Source: Chloroherpeton thalassium (lineage in GTDB: Bacteria > Bacteroidota > Ignavibacteria > Kapaibacteriales > UBA2268). Taken from it: a stretch of DNA of 39,407 bases. Below the pieces are notes generated by a model that saw only the letters and a program-made list of their open reading frames with translations, was not told the DNA's origin and did not search any database. Positions within the stretch are counted from its first letter, which is position 1. Every line of letters begins with the position of its first letter. Both the position numbers and the translations under genes were made by a program. Location: positions 1-39,407 of the forward strand of contig DYLM01000012.1 of the NCBI GenBank assembly GCA_020722095.1, written 5' to 3'. This document shows positions 33,122 to 39,407 of this stretch, piece by piece.

Positions 33122-34942
33122 ATATATTATTTTCATCTCGCACTTATTGCAATCAAAGGTGAGTTTATACTTATGTCCATCACCTTGTAACCACAGAGGC
33201 TCTTGGATTGTTTTGTCGGCTTTTTGATAAATAGGGCAAATGCCATATTCAAATTTCAAGCAGTACTTTGTGGTCATCACAGCTTTTCCTTTAAAATCTT
33301 TTTGCAATTCAAATGCTGGCTCAATCTTGTTAACTCCTGCTATTGTATAAAGTTGCTTAGCGTAAGAGTTTGCTACGTTTGCCTGAAAGTCAATTTTATC
33401 AACAAAATATTGAGATGTAGCAACTTTTCTTTCAACAATTTTTCTTCTATAACTCTGATTCAAGAAAGATTCATAATTTTTCAAAACATCTCTACGAATT
33501 TCATTTATATTAGATATTGGAATAAAATACATTTTGCTTGAGACTGCTAAATTAATTTCGTTAATTGTAAAGATTGTATTTCCTAATTTAGAGAATTGCT
33601 TGATAATATTTTGTTTTAATAATTCAGAATTTGCAAATTCGTTTTCTTCAATTAAATAATTTTTGGAAAAAATATTATTGATAGTGATATTAAAATTATT
33701 ATTTTGATAATTAATATTAATATTTATCGGGAGTTTTCTTTGTGAGCTGGTTCGTTTTAGTGTATTTTCAAATTCAATATCTTGATTTCTGAAAATTTCG
33801 GTGTTAATTTTAATATCAATATTTTTGTCAATTAATATTTCATTTCCGTTGGAATTATTAACTAAAAATCCTATTAATTCATTATTAGCATTAAAGTAGC
33901 ACAAACCATCACCATTTTTTATGATTGTTCTATCATCATCAAATTTAAAAATCAACTTGTTTTGCTGCTTTTGCTTTAGTATTCCAATCTTTTTACCAAC
34001 TGATTTTGGCGTATTTATTGAAGAAATATCTTTATTTCTGCCATTAAGAAAATACGTGGAAGTTCCGCGATTGAATGTTTTATCTAAATCTGGCTCAAAA
34101 CCCAAATTGATAATTCCGTTTGAACTCTTACTTAAATCATCTCTTTCTTCTATGATTTTATCCAATTTTTTACGAAAATATCCCGTTACATTCTTAACAT
34201 AGTTTATATCTTTTAATCTACCTTCTATTTTGAATGAAGTTATTCCTGCATCAATCAAGTGAGATAAATATGCTGATAAATTCAAATCTTTTAATGAAAG
34301 CAAATATTTATTTTTAAGTAAGAACTTGTTATTATTGTCAAACAAGTCATATTTCATTCGGCATAATTGAGCACATTCACCACGATTGGCACTACGCCCT
34401 TGATTTGCATAACTCATATAACATCTGCCACTAAAAGAAACACACAAAGCACCATACACAAAAAATTCTAAATCCACTTTTGTTTTGGAGCGAATATTTT
34501 TGATTTGTTCTAAAGTTAATTCGCGTGCAAGAATAATCCTATCAATGCCGAGAGATTCAATAAATTTAATGCGATTTATGTCGTAATTATCCATTTGAGT
34601 TGAAGCAAAAATCGGAAGTTTTGGTATATCTAACATCAGTGTGCCAAGGTCTTGGACAATAAAAGCATCAACTTCAGCATCATAAAGCTGATGAAATAGA
34701 TTCCTTATTTGCTCTGCTTGAGAATCTGTAAAAATTGTATTTACCGTAGCATAAACTTTTGCATTGAATTTATGTGCGTAATTAGATAGATTAGCAATGT
34801 CAGAAATCGAATTGCCTGCAGCTGTTCTTGCTCCAAATTGACTTGCCCCAATATATACTGCATCGGCACCACTATTTATAGCGGCTTTGCCTTGCTCTAT
34901 ATTCTTAGCTGGAGCGAGTAATTCTAATAAAACATTTTTCAA
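33119..34942 (-). CDS. U32 family peptidase, RlhA-like
   Basis: The 607-residue protein opens LLELLAPAKNIEQGKAAINS, with GADAVYIGASQFGARTAAGN, the TIM-barrel start of U32 proteins. The family signature follows: LEFFVYGALCVSFSGRCYMS, then YANQGRSANRGECAQLCRMK with its Cys cluster. A C-terminal region ends CNKCEMKIIY, with further Cys (KYCLKFEYGICPIYQ) possibly binding Fe-S. Members of this size include E. coli RlhA, needed for 23S rRNA C2501 hydroxylation, so an RNA-modification role is more likely than proteolysis. It is the last gene of guaD-lipoprotein-xseA-U32; the gap to xseA is 36 bases. Confidence 0.88.
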   Translation of the reverse strand: MKNVLLELLAPAKNIEQGKAAINSGADAVYIGASQFGARTAAGNSISDIANLSNYAHKFNAKVYATVNTIFTDSQAEQIRNLFHQLYDAEVDAFIVQDLGTLMLDIPKLPIFASTQMDNYDINRIKFIESLGIDRIILARELTLEQIKNIRSKTKVDLEFFVYGALCVSFSGRCYMSYANQGRSANRGECAQLCRMKYDLFDNNNKFLLKNKYLLSLKDLNLSAYLSHLIDAGITSFKIEGRLKDINYVKNVTGYFRKKLDKIIEERDDLSKSSNGIINLGFEPDLDKTFNRGTSTYFLNGRNKDISSINTPKSVGKKIGILKQKQQNKLIFKFDDDRTIIKNGDGLCYFNANNELIGFLVNNSNGNEILIDKNIDIKINTEIFRNQDIEFENTLKRTSSQRKLPINININYQNNNFNITINNIFSKNYLIEENEFANSELLKQNIIKQFSKLGNTIFTINEINLAVSSKMYFIPISNINEIRRDVLKNYESFLNQSYRRKIVERKVATSQYFVDKIDFQANVANSYAKQLYTIAGVNKIEPAFELQKDFKGKAVMTTKYCLKFEYGICPIYQKADKTIQEPLWLQGDGHKYKLTFDCNKCEMKIIY

Positions 34943-34978
34943 AATAATAATGCAAAATTTATCTTTGTAAAATAAAAT

Positions 34979-36178
34979 TTAAAATAGTTTATGATTATAC
35001 GAAGTAATTCGTGCTTTCATAATATCTTCTTTGCGGATAATTTCAATGTCTTTGTTGATGATTGGTGGCTCGTCTGCCGATAATGCTCTTCCATTTTGCT
35101 TGATGATTGCAAACCCTTTATTCAACGGCAAAGTTGGGGAAAGGCTCTCGATTAATTTTGTTTTTAACTTTACTTCTTGTTTTAACAATTTAACTCTGCT
35201 GTTTAGAGAATTTTGCATTTTGTCTTTTGCGTCATCTAATGATTGATTTAAGAAATTAACTTTTTGTATCATTCTTTGATAGAAACTATTATGAAATGTA
35301 TTTTCCAATCTTTTTTGATATTGTGAAATTTTATTTGAAAAATTACTTTTTATCTGTGCTTTTGATTTATATAAAAAATCCTGAAATTCATCTATTGTAG
35401 TGGGTGTTACGAATTGAGCTGCAGCTGTGGGAGTGGCTGCTCTCATATCAGCCACAAAATCAGCAATAGTAAAATCGGTTTCGTGCCCGACTGCCGAGAT
35501 TATTGGAATCTTGGAATTATAAATCGCATTTGCGACAAGTTCAGTATTATACGACCATAAGTCCTCGATAGAACCACCACCGCGACCAATTATTATTGCA
35601 TCTAAATCATAATTATTTAGTTCAGCTATGGCATTTGCTACATCTTTTTCGGAGCCATCGCCTTGCACAAGTGTTGGTCGGAAATATATTTGCACAAGTG
35701 GGAAGCGATTTTGAATAGTAGAAAATATATCGCGTACCGCAGCCCCAGTTGGCGAAGTTGATACTCCAACTTTTAAACAAATTTTAGGAAGCGACCTTTT
35801 GCGTGAATTATCAAAATATCCTTTTTCTTGTAATTTCAATTTCAATTGTTCATAAGCTAAATATAAATCACCTCGACCTTCGGGAGTAATATTTTGGCAA
35901 GTTATTTGGTATTTGCCTTGTTGTCCGTAAACTGTCAAGTAACCGAAAACAACTACTTTTAACCCGTCATCTAATTTCACTCCAACTGGAGTACTTTTCC
36001 ATATAACACAAGCAATTTGTGCATTTTTATCTTTCAAACTAAAATAGTGATGACCAGACGAATGCAACTTGTAATTGGAAATTTCACCTGTTAAATACAC
36101 AGGGTTTAAATTATCCTCCAAAATGCTTTTTATCCTATCGGTAAGTTCCGAGACTGTTTCGGGTTTAGTTGCTGCCAT
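34979..36178 (-). CDS. xseA: Exodeoxyribonuclease VII large subunit
   Basis: XseA is the catalytic subunit of exonuclease VII, which degrades single-stranded DNA from both ends. The N-terminal OB fold is visible (VYLTGEISNYKLHSSGHHYF; SLKDKNAQIACVIWK), then the nuclease core: VGVSTSPTGAAVRDIFSTIQ with GAA-x-x-D, AIIIGRGGGSIEDLWSYNTE, and ISAVGHETDFTIADFVADMR followed by AATPTAAAQF. A C-terminal helical region ends with NKGFAIIKQNGR. At 399 residues it is slightly shorter than E. coli XseA. The small subunit xseB is not next to it. It lies 22 bases after the lipoprotein gene. Confidence 0.96.
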   Translation of the reverse strand: MAATKPETVSELTDRIKSILEDNLNPVYLTGEISNYKLHSSGHHYFSLKDKNAQIACVIWKSTPVGVKLDDGLKVVVFGYLTVYGQQGKYQITCQNITPEGRGDLYLAYEQLKLKLQEKGYFDNSRKRSLPKICLKVGVSTSPTGAAVRDIFSTIQNRFPLVQIYFRPTLVQGDGSEKDVANAIAELNNYDLDAIIIGRGGGSIEDLWSYNTELVANAIYNSKIPIISAVGHETDFTIADFVADMRAATPTAAAQFVTPTTIDEFQDFLYKSKAQIKSNFSNKISQYQKRLENTFHNSFYQRMIQKVNFLNQSLDDAKDKMQNSLNSRVKLLKQEVKLKTKLIESLSPTLPLNKGFAIIKQNGRALSADEPPIINKDIEIIRKEDIMKARITSYNHKLF

Positions 36179-36200
36179 TTGCTATAATTTTTTAATTTAA

Positions 36201-36653
36201 TTAAGGTTTATTAGGGAAATTATTACCACCACAATATGTTTTCATTCTGTCGATTGCTCGTGAAAAATGAGGAGCAAGCTCTTTGGGCATTCGTTTTTTG
36301 GAATAATATTTAACTTTACTTTCATCTCTTGGCAAAGTGATAGAGGAGGGAACTATATTGATTAAATCTTTTTCTTCATCAACATTTACCGATAAATTAA
36401 GTTGGTGCTTAACTGAATTTATTTCCACAATCTTTTCGGCAATCACATAGCCTCGCTTTTCATCAACTTTAACTGTAAAACCTTCATCTAATAAAATTGG
36501 TTCCATTGCATTTAGAAATTGTGTTTTATCTAATTTGCAAGTACCTTCAATATTGTGAGGTTCTAAATAATAATTTTTACATCCGCTGACACTTATTACA
36601 AGAATAAAAAGCAAGATGATTAAATTCGTTGTTTTTATTTTTGTTTGTTTCAT
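36201..36653 (-). CDS. Small lipoprotein of unknown function
   Basis: A lipoprotein signal is clear: TTNLIILLFILVISVSGC, with lipidation at the Cys. The mature part of about 120 residues (CKNYYLEPHNIEGTCKLDKT onward) is a single alpha/beta unit with no motif I recognise. A frame is open from 36665, but ATG 36653 begins 1 base after the guaD stop, the same one-base spacing used in the cytochrome operon, so I take that start (150 residues). It lies between guaD and xseA; the neighbours do not suggest a role. Confidence 0.78.
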   Translation of the reverse strand: MKQTKIKTTNLIILLFILVISVSGCKNYYLEPHNIEGTCKLDKTQFLNAMEPILLDEGFTVKVDEKRGYVIAEKIVEINSVKHQLNLSVNVDEEKDLINIVPSSITLPRDESKVKYYSKKRMPKELAPHFSRAIDRMKTYCGGNNFPNKP

Positions 36654-36654
36654 A

Positions 36655-37119
36655 TTAATACTCAATTTTATTTTCTTTATTCATCCATAAATTAAACACT
36701 TCTTTGGCTTCAGGAATTTCAATTTTTTTCATCTCTAATTCCCTTTGTTCAATAGGTTTTGCTAATTCATTATAAATATATTCATCATCAAAATTAATTG
36801 CTGCTGCATCTTGTCGGGTGTTGGCATAATATACTTTTTTCATCCTTGACCAATAAATTGCGGATAAACACATCGGACAAGGTTCGGTGGAAGTATATAT
36901 TTCGCAATCACTTAAATCAAAATTGCTAAGATTTTGAGCAGCTTTTCTAATTGCATTAACTTCGGCGTGTGCAGTTGGGTCATTGTCGCGGGTTACTGTA
37001 TTGTGTGCCTCTGCAATGATTTCTCCGTTTCGGACAATTATCGCACCAAAAGGACCGCAATTTTCATCAATAGATATTTTGGATAATTCCACTGCCCTTA
37101 GTAAAAAATTTTTTTCCAT
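36655..37119 (-). CDS. guaD: Guanine deaminase (cytidine deaminase-like fold)
   Basis: The enzyme converts guanine to xanthine in purine salvage. It has the zinc site of the CDA superfamily: DPTAHAEVNAIRKA (His51, catalytic Glu53) and STEPCPMCLSAIYWSRMKKV (Cys81, Cys84). The whole length aligns by eye with B. subtilis GuaD, including GPFGAIIVRNGEIIAEAHN, YYANTRQDAAAINFDDEYIY and the C-terminal F-x-x-W. tRNA adenosine deaminase TadA is the alternative, but D-A-A...F-D-D-x-x-I-Y is a guanine-deaminase feature. An in-frame TTG precedes the ATG at 37119. On this strand TAATTTTG (37150-37143) gives a likely -7 box 23 bases upstream. Confidence 0.88.
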   Translation of the reverse strand: MEKNFLLRAVELSKISIDENCGPFGAIIVRNGEIIAEAHNTVTRDNDPTAHAEVNAIRKAAQNLSNFDLSDCEIYTSTEPCPMCLSAIYWSRMKKVYYANTRQDAAAINFDDEYIYNELAKPIEQRELEMKKIEIPEAKEVFNLWMNKENKIEY

Positions 37120-37280
37120 CAATATTTAATAATATTTTCTTACAAAATTATCATTATTCAACGAATTACTTGCATTTTTGTTTAAAAAGAAGAATAACAT
37201 ATAAAATGATGCAGAACGAAATATGAAAATTTGAAAATGTTTTTTTGGTGTTGGGTGTTGGGTGTTAGGTATATTCAATT
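37120..37280. other. guaD upstream region with tandem TGTTGGG iterations
   Basis: It holds the probable guaD -7 box (37143-37150, complement) and, at 37246-37270, GGTGTTGGGTGTTGGGTGTT, a short tandem repeat whose reverse complement occurs at 21561-21582, both times near AAAATTTG-type iterations. No gene. Confidence 0.55.
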
Positions 37281-37439
37281 TAAAAACCTTATTTTCATTT
37301 TTAACCTTAGTAGAGAAATAATTTCCATTTTAACATACCAAATCTTATAACCTTTTTAAATTTAAAATCAGGAAATAAGGTTATTAGTTTGGTTTGGTTT
37401 ATTTTTTCTACTAAGGTTATTAAGTAAAATAAGGTTTTA
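37281..37439. repeat. Nested inverted repeat with six AACCTTA-like motifs
   Basis: The outer arms 37281-37319 and 37402-37439 are imperfect inverted copies (AAAACCTTATTTT and CCTTAGTAGA pair with TCTACTAAGG and AAAATAAGGTTTT). The inner arms 37338-37354 (CCAAATCTTATAACCTT) and 37377-37392 (AAGGTTATTAGTTTGG) also pair, around a TTTAAATTTAAA centre. The motif AACCTT(A) occurs three times on the left half and three times inverted on the right. No open frame crosses it. It could be a MITE-like element, a structured RNA end for the R-M operon, or a clustered protein-binding site. Confidence 0.75.
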
Positions 37440-37504
37440 AAAGAATTTTATTGAATATTTTCAAAAATAAACTTATGGGACAGCTTCTTATTTTTCAATA
37501 TTAT

Positions 37505-38293
37505 TTAAAATAATGATTCAATATTTATCGTGTTTCTTTCTAAGCCATTCCTTTTTATTTCAGGAATGTTGCCATTTAATCTGTGAGTTATCACATCATA
37601 ATAACTCTCTGAAATATCCATTGTGATATAATTTCTTTTTAGTTTTTTTGCAACAGACGCCGTAGTTCCAGTACCTCCAAATGGATCAAGCACAATATCA
37701 TTTTCATTTGAACTTGCTAAAATAATTCGTTCTAATAGGGCTTCTGGCATCTGACAAGGATGGTCGCCAATTCTTTCTTTAAAAGTGCCACAAACTCTAG
37801 GAAATTCCCAAACATCGTCTGGTGATTTACCTTTTGGGTGTGCTCTTTTATCGTTATATACTAATTGCCTTGCAGAAGGAACTCTTACATTATCAATATT
37901 AAAAATGAATTTTTCATTATCTTTTGTAAAATACAATATATGTGTATGTGCTCTATTAAATTTCTTCCTTTGATTCTGTCCAAATGTATAATACCAAACA
38001 ATCCAATTCCTAAAATTAAAACCCGCCTTCTTTAATATTATGTTTATTTCAGCAGCAAATTCATCACCGATAGCAATATAAATTGAGCCAGAATTCTTTA
38101 AAATTCTAAATGTTTCACTAATCCATTTTTCTGACCATTCAAAATATTCGTTGTATGATTTTTTATCATTATAAATATCATACTTTAAACCAATATTAAA
38201 CGGTGGATCTGCAAAGACTAAATCAATTGAACTATTTGGTATGTCTTGCATTATTTTAATACAATCGCCAAGATATATTTTATTTAATTCCAT
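37505..38293 (-). CDS. Type II DNA methyltransferase, beta class (N6-adenine or N4-cytosine)
   Basis: The 262-residue protein carries motif IV, ADPPFNIG (Asp29-Phe32), before motif I, LDPFGGTGTTASVAKKL, near residue 205. That order is the beta class. MELNKIYLGDCIKIMQDIPN and NRAHTHILYFTKDN are further features of this class. The recognition sequence cannot be read from the protein. It starts 3 bases after the stop of the presumed restriction endonuclease gene, so the pair forms an R-then-M operon. No controller (C) protein gene is seen. The end is followed by the nested inverted repeat. Confidence 0.92.
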   Translation of the reverse strand: MELNKIYLGDCIKIMQDIPNSSIDLVFADPPFNIGLKYDIYNDKKSYNEYFEWSEKWISETFRILKNSGSIYIAIGDEFAAEINIILKKAGFNFRNWIVWYYTFGQNQRKKFNRAHTHILYFTKDNEKFIFNIDNVRVPSARQLVYNDKRAHPKGKSPDDVWEFPRVCGTFKERIGDHPCQMPEALLERIILASSNENDIVLDPFGGTGTTASVAKKLKRNYITMDISESYYDVITHRLNGNIPEIKRNGLERNTINIESLF

Positions 38294-38296
38294 TGT

Positions 38297-39133
38297 TTAA
38301 GCAATCTCAAATAGTTCACAAGGTTTAAACTTAAATTGTAATTTGGTAGGATCAGGTGTTCCACCTTTTCTTTGCATTGTAATTCTACCAATATGTAGGC
38401 TACCTCTGGGAGTAATAAAAACCTTACCATATCCATAAAAATTCATAGTTATATTAATATCTTTCAAAATCCAACTTGTAGATTCCTTATCAACATTTCT
38501 CATAGTAACTAGCATCCAATTAGCAGATAATCCCCCTCTACCTTTTAATAAATCACTAATAACAAGAATTTTATTTCTCTCAAAGAAATTTACAATTTTA
38601 CTTTGAATTCTTTCCGGAAATTCATCTAAAAACAATCTACGATTCTCCCTGGGTTTAATGTTTCCAATAAGTTTTTTTGCATCTTTTGGCAATATTTCAC
38701 CAGTAAATAATTTCAGCCAAAATGCTATCTCATCATCAAATTTCCACATTTCCTTATACGAATCTACCGTTCTTTTGTCAATTTGATTGTAATCTGCATT
38801 AGAATTAGCTTTTTTAAGTGATAAATTTTCTATCTTAATTATATTTCCAATTTTTATAATCAATTTGACTTGAGCATCAGATTTCTTAAATTTAACAAAT
38901 TCATTGTATTCTTCAATTGTAACATTATATTTTTCAATATCTTTTTGACTAATTTTAGTTGGGACTTGTATTGCAACCACAGAATCAAGTGTATCTAATT
39001 TATAGCCCATAATGTCAAGCCATTTTTGTGCTGTTTTGTCTTTTTTCCAATTATTAAACTTTCTGACAATATTATGCTCATTGTCAAAACCACCTTTTGC
39101 AGTTTGAGACCCTAATTCAGTTCTATCAATCAT
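38297..39133 (-). CDS. Probable type II restriction endonuclease
   Basis: Assignment rests mainly on position directly before a beta-class methyltransferase gene. The 278-residue sequence has a plausible PD-(D/E)xK-like core: SDAQVKLIIKIGNIIKIENL then SLKKANSNADYNQ, with Asp86 and, 21 residues later, Lys107 in S-L-K. The spacing resembles R.MspI (Asp, then N-x-K about 20 residues on). Downstream, KRTVDSYKEMW and a C-terminal RKGGTPDPTKLQFKFKP look like conserved elements of a restriction enzyme family I cannot name. ATG at 39133. It could instead be another R-M accessory protein. Confidence 0.72.
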   Translation of the reverse strand: MIDRTELGSQTAKGGFDNEHNIVRKFNNWKKDKTAQKWLDIMGYKLDTLDSVVAIQVPTKISQKDIEKYNVTIEEYNEFVKFKKSDAQVKLIIKIGNIIKIENLSLKKANSNADYNQIDKRTVDSYKEMWKFDDEIAFWLKLFTGEILPKDAKKLIGNIKPRENRRLFLDEFPERIQSKIVNFFERNKILVISDLLKGRGGLSANWMLVTMRNVDKESTSWILKDINITMNFYGYGKVFITPRGSLHIGRITMQRKGGTPDPTKLQFKFKPCELFEIA

Positions 39134-39297
39134 TTCATCTTCTCATAATTACAAAATACTCATCTATTATAAAACGTTTATATAATAATAATATTACTTC
39201 CTTCGTTTGTCAGTTTGCCTTTTTGGGCTTTTACAATGAAGGCATAAATTAGTATAAATATTTACTAACATTTCAATAAGGCAAACTTACGAATATT
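39134..39297. other. Intergenic region with a 9-bp inverted repeat
   Basis: GTTTGCCTT (39213-39221) and AAGGCAAAC (39278-39286) are perfect inverted copies 56 bases apart, between the R-M operon promoter side and the end of the T9SS cargo gene. It may be a terminator-like structure for the latter or an operator; there is no gene. Confidence 0.5.
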
Positions 39298-39407
39298 TTA
39301 TCTGATTAAGATGATTGGCTCTGCTAAATATTTTCCTGAATTGGTCAATACTGATACAAAATACACTTGTGGAGGTAATTCACTTAATCCAAGATTCACG
39401 ATATTTG
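39298..39407 (-). CDS. C-terminal end of a type IX secretion cargo protein (partial)
   Basis: The minus-strand frame running in from the right edge reads NIVNLGLSELPPQVYFVSVL then TNSGKYLAEPIILIR and a stop at 39298-39300. This is the end of a T9SS type A C-terminal sorting domain (family pattern L-x-x-L-P-x-G-V-Y-F-V-x-V...G...K-P-I-I-L). Such proteins are exported by Sec and then through the outer membrane by the Por system, and this tail is the address label. Only the last 35 residues are in the window, so the passenger is unknown. The Gly before V-Y-F is Gln here. Confidence 0.82.
   Translation of the reverse strand, partial: NIVNLGLSELPPQVYFVSVLTNSGKYLAEPIILIR

Noticed and set aside
37505-39133. 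Phage-defence island around the R-M pair
   Set aside because: Only the two R-M genes are present; neighbours are housekeeping genes and a T9SS cargo gene, with no other defence family recognised.

Overview
The window comes from a strongly AT-rich genome of the Bacteroidota/Ignavibacteriota-Kapabacteria group (FCB superphylum). Three observations point there. The tRNA-Arg promoter at 7003-7033 is an exact Bacteroidota-type TTTG-N19-TAnnTTTG. A type IX secretion C-terminal sorting tail is encoded at the right edge, absent from any annotated long frame. SecA carries the long insertion and SEC-C tail usual in this group. RHS core relics and a DUF4397-repeat lipoprotein fit the same picture. The exact lineage is inference. 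There is no rRNA, no CRISPR array and no recognisable transposase.

Layout. 1-1860 is an accessory patch: a vapBC and a hicBA toxin-antitoxin pair, each directly downstream of a near-identical 30-bp fragment of an RHS core end, followed by collapsed RHS genes in which a secretion leader is joined straight to the core end. 1868-3975 is rsfS-argS (minus). 4162-6756 is a DUF4397 lipoprotein and peptide deformylase (plus). 7046-7119 is tRNA-Arg(TCT) and 7149-7445 an orphan NifX/NafY-like protein (minus). 7609-12230 is a signalling operon: hybrid histidine kinase, hemerythrin protein, LuxR-type regulator with a degenerate receiver. 12360-17835 is valS-folB-folK-dnaG, closed by a terminator shared with convergent secA (17924-21040).

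21041-21587 is a repeat-rich spacer. 21588-23728 is mazG and a group II PLP decarboxylase, translationally coupled. 24037-27489 is a three-gene respiratory module: a Tat-exported HybA-like ferredoxin, an NrfD/HybB-like quinol-site membrane protein and a 13-heme lipoprotein cytochrome c. 27856-29712 holds a PqqD-like protein and peptidase D; 29908-31260 a lysine 6-aminotransferase. 31724-33064 encodes an unrecognised four-helix membrane protein behind a long hairpin-bearing leader. 33119-37119 is guaD, a small lipoprotein, xseA and a U32 peptidase (minus). 37281-37439 is a nested inverted repeat at the 3' side of a type II restriction-modification pair (37505-39133). The window ends inside a T9SS cargo gene.

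Most of the window is housekeeping (translation, folate, replication priming, secretion). The parts that merit attention are the RHS/TA cassette patch, the HybA-HybB-13-heme module without a catalytic subunit, the kinase-hemerythrin-regulator operon, the orphan membrane protein and the inverted repeat beside the R-M genes. A family of G+C-rich palindromes is scattered through the intergenic gaps.
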